Positions 1 to 4,773 of a stretch of DNA of 7,718 nt are shown in pieces. The notes under the pieces are model-generated. The model did not search any database. It worked only from the letters and a program-made list of their open reading frames with translations, and had not been told where the DNA came from. The stretch comes from Mycoplasma sp. CAG:611. GTDB lineage: Bacteria > Bacillota_I > Bacilli_A > RF39 > UBA660. How positions within the stretch are numbered: position 1 is the first letter of the stretch; each line of letters opens with the position of its first letter. Position numbers and translations under genes: made by a program. The stretch spans positions 1-7,718 of the forward strand of contig HF999748.1 of assembly GCA_000434175.1 (NCBI GenBank), written 5' to 3'.

Positions 1-123
1 TAAATTTTCTTTAGATATTGATTTTAGCAAATTCCAATATGTAAATAATAATTCTTTTAAATCAGCAGATAAAACTATATAATTTTTACTTTTTAATCCA
101 TGTAAATCTATTATTTTATCCAT
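1..123 (-). CDS. Hypothetical protein, N-terminal 41 residues only (runs off the left edge)
   Basis: The frame opens with ATG at 123-121 and stays open for 41 codons to the window edge. It begins MDKIIDLHGLKSKNYIVLSA. A purine-rich ribosome binding site (AGGGGG, 128-133) lies four bases before the ATG, and a near-consensus sigma-A promoter lies just upstream, so the start is well supported. I recognise no family; the visible part shows no signal peptide and no clear motif. It is separated from the leftward three-gene cluster by a terminator, so it is its own transcription unit. It carries upstream the same 18-bp sequence found before that cluster, so it is probably controlled by the same regulator. 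Confidence 0.7.
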   Translation of the reverse strand, partial: MDKIIDLHGLKSKNYIVLSADLKELLFTYWNLLKSISKENL

Positions 124-145
124 ATTTCCCCCTGATTTGCAAACT

Positions 146-174
146 ATACTAACAGAAAAGCAATTACTTGTCAA
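146..174 (-). promoter_or_regulatory. Near-consensus sigma-A promoter for the leftward edge gene
   Basis: On the minus strand there is TTGACA (174-169), a 17-base spacer and TAGTAT (151-146). Transcription would begin near 139, ahead of the AGGGGG site and the ATG at 123. This is one of the two best promoters in the window. An intrinsically strong promoter with an operator-like sequence next to it suggests control by repression. Confidence 0.75.
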
Positions 175-181
175 TACTTTT

Positions 182-199
182 TTTGCTATTTTCAGTTAT
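182..199 (-). promoter_or_regulatory. Operator-like 18-mer, copy 1
   Basis: The minus strand reads ATAACTGAAAATAGCAAA, ending seven bases upstream of the -35 hexamer of the edge-gene promoter. The identical 18-mer occurs at 1443-1460 in the control region between the three-gene cluster and the tandem-HTH regulator gene. An exact 18-base match between two promoter regions is unlikely by chance even in AT-rich DNA. Binding by the 1510-1950 regulator is inferred. Confidence 0.6.
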
Positions 200-223
200 T
201 TTTTTGAATAAATTTGTTTTTTA

Positions 224-263
224 AAAAGAACATAATACATTTTCTCAAATATTATGTTCTTTT
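224..263 (-). terminator. Intrinsic terminator of the leftward three-gene cluster
   Basis: A perfect inverted repeat has 14-bp arms (224-237 and 250-263) and a 12-base loop. Read leftward it ends in a short T run followed by AT-rich DNA. The right arm contains the TAA stop (254-252) of the last gene in the cluster, so the stem is partly inside the coding sequence. Confidence 0.75.
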
Positions 264-524
264 AGTAATTATACTCATTCCTAATTTTTTCTTTCTATCC
301 CTAATTTTTTCTTCTATCTTATCTTTTTCTTTATTCATTTTTGAAAGCATATCTAAATTTTCATCTGTTTGTTTGTGAATTAATTTAACACATTTTTCAA
401 ACGCTTCCCAATCGAATGAACTATTTTCTTTATGTCTTAAACAAAATATTAATATGGCTACGCCTGTTAGTGCTACTACTACAAAAAATATAAGTTGTAT
501 TGTAATTATTAATTCTTTTTCCAT
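252..524 (-). CDS. Small single-TM protein with charged helical tail (90 aa, unknown)
   Basis: The likely start is the ATG at 524-522, which has a strong site (AAGGAG, 534-539) nine bases upstream; a longer frame from 563 lacks comparable support. The protein starts MEKELIITIQLIF. It has one hydrophobic segment at about residues 5-29, then a lysine- and glutamate-rich tail, with likely coiled coil around residues 58-82 and a basic C-terminus. The topology is that of a small membrane-anchored protein with a cytoplasmic helical domain; holin-like or defence-associated small proteins look like this, but nothing identifies it. It is third in the leftward cluster; its start overlaps the end of the preceding gene by 16 bases and its stop lies within the terminator stem. 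Confidence 0.65.
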   Translation of the reverse strand: MEKELIITIQLIFFVVVALTGVAILIFCLRHKENSSFDWEAFEKCVKLIHKQTDENLDMLSKMNKEKDKIEEKIRDRKKKLGMSIITKRT

Positions 525-814
525 ATAATAAATCTCCTTAAAAGCAGTAAAAAATTTAACCATAGTAATTCTAATTTTTTTTTCAAAAGCACTTTTTTCA
601 TCTTTTTTACCATATTCATATACAAAAAGTAGTCAACTTCATAATATAATGTATATTTAAAGAACTCACGCTTATTCCATTTTTTCCTTTCATCAACAAG
701 AACATAAATCATATATATCATTAATAAAAATATTGCAATTATTAACAAAATAATATTAATCATTAAATCTCTATTCACACTAACCACCACACTTAAAATT
801 TTTAATAACTTCAT
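509..814 (-). CDS. Small membrane protein (101 aa, unknown); C-terminal third may be out of frame
   Basis: The ATG at 814-812 overlaps the TGA of the preceding gene (ATGA), consistent with translational coupling; no separate ribosome binding site is visible. An alternative start is the ATG at 763-761, behind a weak AGAG. A hydrophobic segment at about residues 18-42 is followed by a charged region (DERKKWNKREFFKYT). After about residue 65 the composition becomes odd, a run of Met, Lys and Leu ending RRFIIWKKN. The -1 frame from the A5 run at 624-628 instead reads EYGKKDEKSAFEKK and stays open into the next gene. A one-base deletion is therefore possible, but the frame as given ends in a short overlap with the next gene, which is a normal arrangement. 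No family recognised. Confidence 0.5.
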   Translation of the reverse strand: MKLLKILSVVVSVNRDLMINIILLIIAIFLLMIYMIYVLVDERKKWNKREFFKYTLYYEVDYFLYMNMVKKMKKVLLKKKLELLWLNFLLLLRRFIIWKKN

Positions 815-1377
815 ACTTTTATAATTTTAATATTTTTAATAAGTTTAGAGCTATCAGAATCACAATCACTTAAGAATAATTCAAATTGATCATTGGCATT
901 TTTTTTATCTTTTAAAATATAATTATTTCCATCATAAATATAACTTACTTCTTTATCGAATTTACATAAAGCTATTTCTCTAAATGTTATATTATACTTC
1001 AAATATGATAACAAATTATAATAACTAATAAGACCATCAAAGTAATCACTTTCTTTATTTTTACAATTTATATCGATACCTGTAAGAGAACTTTCCATTT
1101 TTTCAATCATTGTTATTTCCTTACTAATATTTTCACATAGTCTAAATATATTTTTATCAATTTCTTCTATTTTTTTATTAACTTTCTTACTTTTAAAACC
1201 TAAAATGCAATTATTTAAAAGTAATTGCTTTTCTGTTTCATACATCTTAATTTCACTCTCGAAGATTCTAATCATATTATTAGAATCTTCAATTTGATAC
1301 CATAAACATAAATCAATAACTCTTTCAGCTAGTTTTTCATCATTACTTATCTTCTTTTGTTCAAAATCTTTTTTCAT
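811..1377 (-). CDS. Soluble, charged, coiled-coil-like protein (188 aa, unknown)
   Basis: The start is the ATG at 1377-1375 with AAAGGA about eight bases upstream. The protein begins MKKDFEQKKISNDEKLAERV and lacks any membrane segment or signal peptide. Residues about 25-100 are rich in Lys, Glu and Ile with heptad-like spacing (IFESEIKMYETEKQLLL and KKVNKKIEEIDKNIFRL), suggesting a long helical hairpin or coiled coil. The C-terminal half has more aromatic residues (YNLLSYLKYNITF and VSYIYDGNNYILKDKK) and may form a small folded domain. There is no catalytic motif that I can name. It is first in the leftward cluster and overlaps the next gene by four bases. Its promoter lies in the region shared with the divergent tandem-HTH regulator. 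Confidence 0.75.
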   Translation of the reverse strand: MKKDFEQKKISNDEKLAERVIDLCLWYQIEDSNNMIRIFESEIKMYETEKQLLLNNCILGFKSKKVNKKIEEIDKNIFRLCENISKEITMIEKMESSLTGIDINCKNKESDYFDGLISYYNLLSYLKYNITFREIALCKFDKEVSYIYDGNNYILKDKKNANDQFELFLSDCDSDSSKLIKNIKIIKV

Positions 1378-1417
1378 AACATTATCCTTTCAGTCAATAA
1401 ATTTTTAATCCAATACA

Positions 1418-1427
1418 ATTATAACAC
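1418..1427 (-). promoter_or_regulatory. Extended -10 promoter of the leftward three-gene cluster
   Basis: On the minus strand TATAAT (1423-1418) is preceded by TG one base away, giving an extended -10 (GTGTTATAAT). There is no good -35; TTATTA sits at 17-base spacing. The AAAATAGC repeats fall in the spacer and over the -35 position, where a bound protein would exclude polymerase. Confidence 0.6.
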
Positions 1428-1460
1428 AAAATAGCAAAAATAATAACTGAAAATAGCAAA
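1428..1460. promoter_or_regulatory. Operator region: 18-mer copy 2 plus an extra half-repeat
   Basis: The 18-mer ATAACTGAAAATAGCAAA is at 1443-1460, and AAAATAGCAAA also occurs at 1428-1438, giving two direct copies 22 bp apart, about two helical turns. The pair lies between the -10 elements of two diverging genes, so one protein bound here could repress both. A further TGCTATTTT (the complement of AAAATAGCA) follows the stop of the regulator gene at 1951-1959. Two sites for a protein with two HTH domains is attractive but unproven. Confidence 0.55.
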
Positions 1461-1465
1461 TTGCC

Positions 1466-1471
1466 TATAAT
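1466..1471 (+). promoter_or_regulatory. -10 element of the tandem-HTH regulator gene
   Basis: TATAAT at 1466-1471 lies about 44 bases before the ATG at 1510. The -35 position (about 1443-1448) has no consensus match and falls inside the 18-mer, so the promoter looks weak and probably autoregulated. Confidence 0.5.
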
Positions 1472-1509
1472 TTTCATCTTTAATGGGAAAATTAAATTAG
1501 GTGGTAATT

Positions 1510-1950
1510 ATGATAAATTTTACAAGATTAAAGGATATTAGAGAGGATAATGATATAAATCAAACACAAATGGCTGAAATATTAGATGTTAATCGTTCAA
1601 CATATTCTTTATGGGAATTAGGAATTAATATTATTCCTTTAAAAAGTTTATGTAGTTTTGCAGATTATTTTAATTATTCTATTGATTATGTTTTAGGATT
1701 AACAAACATAAGAAAAAATCCAAATTTAATTAAGGGATTAGACTTAATTAAACTTGGAAATAACATTAAAGAATTACGAATTAAAAATGAACTATCGCAA
1801 GAAAACGTTGCAAATATGATTGGCGTAACGCAAGCATGTATAACTAGATATGAAAAGGGACTAATATGTATCTCAACCTCAAATCTATATAAGCTATCAA
1901 AAGAATTTAAAATATCCCTTTCCGAATTATGTGGGAAAGTAAAAAAATAG
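1510..1950 (+). CDS. Transcriptional regulator with two tandem XRE-type HTH domains
   Basis: The start is the ATG at 1510. The GTG at 1501 in the same frame is part of the AGGTGG ribosome binding site (1499-1504), so a longer product is unlikely. The 146-residue protein holds two complete HTH_3 domains. Domain 1, about residues 6-62, has NQTQMAEILDVNRSTYSLWE. Domain 2, about residues 84-141, has LSQENVANMIGVTQACITRYEKG. A linker of about 20 residues joins them. There is no peptidase, ligand-binding or membrane part, so it is a pure DNA-binding regulator, possibly acting as a monomer with two heads or as a dimer on extended sites. It diverges from the leftward three-gene cluster and is the natural candidate to bind the repeats between them and upstream of the edge gene. 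Whether it represses or activates is not shown. Confidence 0.85.
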   Translation: MINFTRLKDIREDNDINQTQMAEILDVNRSTYSLWELGINIIPLKSLCSFADYFNYSIDYVLGLTNIRKNPNLIKGLDLIKLGNNIKELRIKNELSQENVANMIGVTQACITRYEKGLICISTSNLYKLSKEFKISLSELCGKVKK

Positions 1951-1982
1951 TGCTATTTTAATATTTTATTTCTTATGACAAT

Positions 1983-2049
1983 ATGACATTATGACATTAG
2001 TATTTATATACCTATACTTAATGTCATAATGCCATTTTTTATTTTTTTT
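1983..2049 (+). terminator. Terminator between convergent genes
   Basis: A long imperfect inverted repeat (1983-2003 with 2014-2035; one mismatch and one bulged base) is followed by a T-rich run (2035-2049) on the plus strand, so it ends the tandem-HTH regulator transcript. On the minus strand the same stem follows the 2039-2497 gene but lacks a good T run. Its arms are built from the octamer ATGACATT in tandem. Confidence 0.65.
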
Positions 2050-2497
2050 CAATATATGCAATTACTTCTTCCATTTGTTCTTTAGTTTTTTTAACAATAT
2101 ATCTTATAATTATAGTTTCAATGATTGATACAACTAAAATAACTGACATAACAATTATATTTGTTGAAAAATCTTTGATAAAAAATTCTACTATGAATGG
2201 CAAGCAAAAAATTAATGTACTTATTATTGCAGTTGTAAATATTATTTCAGATGATTTTCTTGTAATATTTTTATTTCTTTTATTATCCAATTTTTTAAAC
2301 CATGTTTTTCCTTCACTACCATAGTAATCAATATAAAATACAGATCCTAGTATAGTCATTCCTGCACCAATCCAAAACCAATATTTTAAAGTATTTATAT
2401 CAAAACAAGCACCTACAAAAGAGACTATTTCAATTATTAAGCCAATCATTAATAAACGTGTCAATTTATCAGAGTTTCTATATAACTTATCTTTCAT
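2039..2497 (-). CDS. Four-TM membrane protein coupled to the CI-like repressor (152 aa, unknown)
   Basis: The ATG at 2497-2495 lies inside the end of the upstream repressor gene (11-base overlap). AAGGAG within that gene's last codons sits seven bases before it, so translation is probably coupled. There are four hydrophobic segments, at about residues 12-31, 38-58, 84-107 and 113-135, with a basic loop at about 64-81 (KTWFKKLDNKRNKNITRK) and a charged C-terminal tail. Both ends are expected in the cytoplasm. No HExxH zinc-protease motif is present, so it is not an ImmA/IrrE-type antirepressor. Its place suggests it modulates the repressor, senses a surface signal or gives element immunity; these are inferences. 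No named family recognised. Confidence 0.75.
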   Translation of the reverse strand: MKDKLYRNSDKLTRLLMIGLIIEIVSFVGACFDINTLKYWFWIGAGMTILGSVFYIDYYGSEGKTWFKKLDNKRNKNITRKSSEIIFTTAIISTLIFCLPFIVEFFIKDFSTNIIVMSVILVVSIIETIIIRYIVKKTKEQMEEVIAYIEKK

Positions 2498-2975
2498 TTC
2501 TAAACTCCTTTACAGCTTGTTCATTTAATAATTTCATTATTTCTTCATTGGTTTCATTTTGATATTTTAAATCCTCAATAGTATCTGATAAGACTTGAAC
2601 TTTTTCTTCTTCAATAGTATTTTTCATATTATTTTCTAATGATTCAATAAGAATATCATTATTTTTCATATTACTTTCAATACTATTCATGGCTCGTTTT
2701 AAATCTTCACCTTTAAGTTTTCTATAATGTTCTATTATGTATGGATTAAGTGGGCTAATTTGTGCACCTAAACCTGAAGCATACATCAAATCATTATAAT
2801 TAACACCTATGTATTTACTTATCTTTCTTAAAATTTTAGGATTTGGAACTTCACGCTCACCAGATTCAATTCTTGAAATGTCGGAATGACTAACATGTGC
2901 TAGTTCAGCTAATTGTCGCATTGATAAATTATTTTCTTCACGACCTTTTTGGATTAATTCTCCAACTTTTGTCAT
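2487..2975 (-). CDS. XRE-family CI/ImmR-like repressor
   Basis: The start is the ATG at 2975-2973, with GAGGAGG seven bases upstream. The frame extends 18 codons further, but those bases hold this ribosome binding site and part of the promoter. The 162-residue protein has an N-terminal HTH (about residues 6-63) with LSMRQLAELAHVSHSDISRI followed by ESGEREVPNPKILRKI, a very typical phage or ICE repressor signature. The C-terminal half (about 85-160) is highly charged and helical with coiled-coil character, probably for oligomerisation. There is no S24 peptidase domain, so RecA-stimulated self-cleavage is not expected. It diverges from the excision-replication-mobilization operon, like ImmR in ICEBs1, and probably represses that operon and itself through the GTGTTA-type sites between them. 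The four-TM gene follows by overlap. Confidence 0.87.
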   Translation of the reverse strand: MTKVGELIQKGREENNLSMRQLAELAHVSHSDISRIESGEREVPNPKILRKISKYIGVNYNDLMYASGLGAQISPLNPYIIEHYRKLKGEDLKRAMNSIESNMKNNDILIESLENNMKNTIEEEKVQVLSDTIEDLKYQNETNEEIMKLLNEQAVKEFRNER

Positions 2976-2997
2976 ATTTTCGCCTCCTCGTAAACTA

Positions 2998-3026
2998 ATT
3001 ATAACACTAATTGTGCTAAAATGCAA
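2998..3026 (-). promoter_or_regulatory. Promoter of the CI-like repressor gene
   Basis: The minus strand has TTGCAT (3026-3021), a 17-base spacer and TATAAT (3003-2998). The -10 is extended by TG one base upstream. Transcription would start near 2991, before the GAGGAGG site. Confidence 0.7.
3002..3018. promoter_or_regulatory. Candidate repressor operator (17-bp imperfect palindrome)
   Basis: TAACACTAATTGTGCTA is an inverted repeat of TARCAC half-sites around a 5-base centre. It lies between the -10 and -35 of the repressor's own promoter, the expected place for autoregulation. Related half-sites recur over the facing promoter. Confidence 0.5.
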
Positions 3027-3054
3027 CATTTTTATATTTTTGTATCAAAAAAGG

Positions 3055-3082
3055 TTGACAATTAAACTTATGGTGTTATAAT
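3055..3082 (+). promoter_or_regulatory. Strong rightward promoter of the core mobile-element operon
   Basis: TTGACA (3055-3060), a 16-base spacer and TATAAT (3077-3082), with an extended TG before the -10. It faces away from the repressor promoter. Both hexamers are consensus, so the promoter should be strong unless repressed. Confidence 0.75.
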
Positions 3083-3089
3083 GGTGTTA
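3062..3089. promoter_or_regulatory. Candidate operator half-sites over the rightward promoter
   Basis: GTGTTA occurs at 3073-3078 and again at 3084-3089, 11 bp apart, overlapping and just downstream of the -10. The 17 bases at 3062-3078 match the 3002-3018 palindrome at 12 of 17 positions by eye. This layout fits repression of the core operon by the CI-like protein. Confidence 0.45.
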
Positions 3090-3140
3090 AGTTGCAACAA
3101 ACAAGTGCGTTTGGAGCAAAAAAGAATAGGAGGCAAAATT

Positions 3141-3385
3141 ATGACTTAGCAAAATAATAATGGTTCTTTGAAAACTCAGTAGTGTTGGAAATCCCCGATA
3201 TGCCGACACTTAAAATAAATGCAAGGGTAAATATCTCTATTGGCACGAGAGTTGTGGATAAACTAAAATCCTCCTCAGATATATGGCAATTTCTATATAT
3301 ACATCCTTAAAGGGAGTTGTTGGTAATACTAAAACCATCCATAGATGGATTAGCTATATTAATAGTATCCATAAATACTAAATGA
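3141..3385 (+). pseudogene. Broken first gene of the core operon (small protein of about 80 aa)
   Basis: A perfect AGGAGG (3128-3133) seven bases before an ATG (3141) announces a gene, but codon 3 is TAG. If TAG is read through, the frame continues QNNNGSLKTQ to 3179. A one-base shift there joins a frame reading VLEIPDMPTLKINARV, then NISIGTRVVDKLKSSSDIWQ and FLYIHP, to TAA at 3308-3310. Beyond that it continues RELLVILKPSIDGLAILIVS to TGA at 3383-3385, 15 bases before the next gene. Both in-frame stops are one C-to-T change from Gln codons (CAG, CAA). The restored product would be about 81 residues, with apparent beta-strand character and no family I recognise. The simplest reading is a recently inactivated small gene. 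A short intact piece (ATG 3200 to TAA 3310, 36 codons) could still be made but has no ribosome binding site. Alternatives are a structured leader RNA or recoding. Confidence 0.55.
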
Positions 3386-3400
3386 AAGTGAGGTGATGTA

Positions 3401-3637
3401 ATGACAGCAAATGAAACATTAGAATTAATTTCAAAACAATGGTGTAATCTTGATGATTTAATGCTACTAGGTGAATTTGGCAGAAACACAGCTTTAAAAA
3501 TCAAAAAAGAAATTAAAGATAAATTAACAAAACAAGGTTATATAATACCAAAACATGTAATTCCAATGAAGGAAGTAGTTGACTATTTAGATATAAATAT
3601 TTCTTATCTTGAATCAAGAGTAAAGAAAGGAGTTTGA
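3401..3637 (+). CDS. Small excisionase-like DNA-binding protein (78 aa)
   Basis: The ATG at 3401 follows AGGTGAT at 3391-3397. The protein has a helix-turn-helix-like core: NLDDLMLLGEFGRNTALKIK (about residues 16-35), then a basic helix (KEIKDKLTKQGY) and a second helical part with IPMKEVVDYLDI. This plan resembles the DUF3173 and excisionase-type proteins that sit next to integrase and replication genes in Gram-positive integrative elements, where they bend DNA at att sites or regulate the operon. The likeness is by eye and not close, so an operon regulator remains possible. It is followed after four bases by the RepA-like gene, whose ribosome binding site lies in its last codons. Confidence 0.75.
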   Translation: MTANETLELISKQWCNLDDLMLLGEFGRNTALKIKKEIKDKLTKQGYIIPKHVIPMKEVVDYLDINISYLESRVKKGV

Positions 3638-3641
3638 TAAT

Positions 3642-4595
3642 ATGAGAGCTATTGAGGAAGAAGATATAAGTATAAAAAAAGACATCATTATTGAAGATAT
3701 AATGAAGTCTAGGGGTCTTTATTGTTTAGTATCTAATGCAAAGGTAGGAAAATCTATGTTGGCACTACAATTATCCTACTCATTAATTAGAGGAAAACAA
3801 TTTTTAGGGCGTAATGTATTATCGCCCTCTCCTGTCTTATATATTAGCACAGAATCAGATTTTGGTCAATTAAAGCAAAGAATAAATGTTTTAGATTTAA
3901 AATTTCCAAAAGAAAGTTTATTTATTATTGATCGAAATGGAAAAGTCGAAGTTAGTATATTTGACTTTGAGATAGATATAAATGACTTTGTTAAAAAATA
4001 TAAAGGAAAAGTCGTAATATTAGATATGTTAAAAGATATTGATTTAGGAATTAACTACGATATAAATAGTTATCAAGATATAGGACAAAAATTGCTACCT
4101 AAATTAAGAAATTTATGTGAGAAATATAATATAACCATATTATTTACACATCATCTAAATAAACAAGGAAAAACTTTGGGAAGTACAGCGTTTGATGCAG
4201 TTGTAGATGGTAAATTAACTTTAATAGAAGATAAAAATGATAAATCATTGATTAGACTTAATATTATCAATAGGGATTTTCCAAGTACAGATATTTATTT
4301 AAAAAAATCTAAAAATCAAATTTTTAATGTTATAGAACAATTTGATGAGGATAAAATTGATATTAATTTAGTCAACTTTATAAAGTATGCAGTAAATCAA
4401 GGTGATTGTGAATTTACTTGTGCTGAAATTATTAATAAAGCAAATTTATTAATGACACCTAAACAATGTGGAAGAATGATAAATTCTAATATGGAATATT
4501 TAAGACGTGAAGGACTTTATATAAAGAAAATACGAAAATCCGATAAAAGATTATACCAATCTCATTATGAAGAACCTATTGAAGAAAATGAATAA
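3642..4595 (+). CDS. RepA-like AAA (RecA-fold) ATPase / replicative helicase-type protein
   Basis: The ATG at 3642 follows AAAGGAG (about 3626-3632). The 317-residue protein is a RecA-fold ATPase of the AAA_25/RepA type, known in plasmid RSF1010 as a hexameric helicase and common in mobilizable elements. Walker A is SNAKVGKS (31-38; the usual first Gly is Ser). A probable catalytic Glu is in YISTES (E71). Walker B is VVILD (124-128). THH (169-171) followed by GKTLGSTAFDAVVDG is the family's characteristic C-side motif. After about residue 245 comes a winged-helix-like tail (FTCAEIINKANLLMTPKQCG). It probably unwinds or remodels element DNA for replication or mobilization. There is no initiator or primase domain, so replication would need host or other factors. 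The stop codon is inside a terminator stem. Confidence 0.88.
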   Translation: MRAIEEEDISIKKDIIIEDIMKSRGLYCLVSNAKVGKSMLALQLSYSLIRGKQFLGRNVLSPSPVLYISTESDFGQLKQRINVLDLKFPKESLFIIDRNGKVEVSIFDFEIDINDFVKKYKGKVVILDMLKDIDLGINYDINSYQDIGQKLLPKLRNLCEKYNITILFTHHLNKQGKTLGSTAFDAVVDGKLTLIEDKNDKSLIRLNIINRDFPSTDIYLKKSKNQIFNVIEQFDEDKIDINLVNFIKYAVNQGDCEFTCAEIINKANLLMTPKQCGRMINSNMEYLRREGLYIKKIRKSDKRLYQSHYEEPIEENE

Positions 4596-4611
4596 TTTTC
4601 TTCAAGTTTTT
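4579..4611 (+). terminator. Intrinsic terminator overlapping the end of the RepA-like gene
   Basis: Perfect 11-bp arms (4579-4589 and 4595-4605) enclose a 5-base loop and are followed by G and TTTTT (4607-4611). The TAA stop (4593-4595) lies in the loop and the first base of the right arm, so a ribosome finishing translation would cover the hairpin. Confidence 0.75.
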
Positions 4612-4613
4612 GT

Positions 4614-4634
4614 TAACTTTTTTTGAAAAAGTTA
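4614..4634. repeat. Inverted repeat, 9-bp arms
   Basis: TAACTTTTT (4614-4622) is complementary to AAAAAGTTA (4626-4634) with a 3-base loop. It lies three bases beyond the terminator of the RepA-like gene and may be a backup terminator, though no T run follows. It is the first of a series of hairpins before the relaxase. Confidence 0.5.
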
Positions 4635-4648
4635 TTAAGTAAAAAATG

Positions 4649-4675
4649 AACGTGGCACGTTTTGTTGCGTAGCAA
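4649..4675. repeat. Two small palindromes
   Basis: AACGTGGCACGTT (4649-4661) is a 13-base palindrome around a central G. Three bases later TTGC-GTA-GCAA (4665-4675) forms a second small hairpin. They are notably GC-rich for this window, suggesting conserved protein-binding or origin function. Confidence 0.45.
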
Positions 4676-4703
4676 TGAAAGTGGCGATAGTGAATATTTT
4701 TAC

Positions 4704-4731
4704 ATTATTAAAAGATTTTTCTTTTAATAAT
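4704..4731. repeat. Perfect inverted repeat, 12-bp arms, TTTT loop
   Basis: The left arm 4704-4715 and right arm 4720-4731 are exact complements around TTTT. The next hairpin begins only four bases later. The stem is AT-rich and no gene lies here. Confidence 0.6.
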
Positions 4732-4734
4732 TAA

Positions 4735-4773
4735 ATTAAATAATAAGTATCTTGTAGATAGTTATTATTTAAT
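4735..4773. repeat. Long hairpin, 12-bp arms plus 4-bp inner stem
   Basis: Arms 4735-4746 and 4762-4773 are exact complements. Inside, after one G-G mismatch, TATC (4748-4751) pairs with GATA (4757-4760) around TTGTA. This is one of the largest hairpins in the window. Confidence 0.6.

Noticed and set aside
1501..1509. GTG start giving three more residues to the tandem-HTH regulator
   Set aside because: The GTG is part of the AGGTGG ribosome binding site for the ATG at 1510.
2121..2324. Plus-strand frame of 67 codons
   Set aside because: It is opposite the four-TM membrane protein gene, has no ribosome binding site and reads as the antisense of hydrophobic codons.
2976..3029. N-terminal extension of the CI-like repressor
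   Set aside because: The extension overlaps the promoter -10, operator and GAGGAGG site; the HTH domain begins normally at the ATG at 2975.
3141..3385. TAG/TAA reassigned to Gln in this genome
   Set aside because: The tandem-HTH gene ends in TAG and several other genes end cleanly in TAA at family-typical lengths, so general reassignment is not supported; a local lesion is simpler.
3307..3504. Minus-strand frame of 65 codons
   Set aside because: It is antisense to the broken gene and the excisionase-like gene, with no promoter or ribosome binding site.
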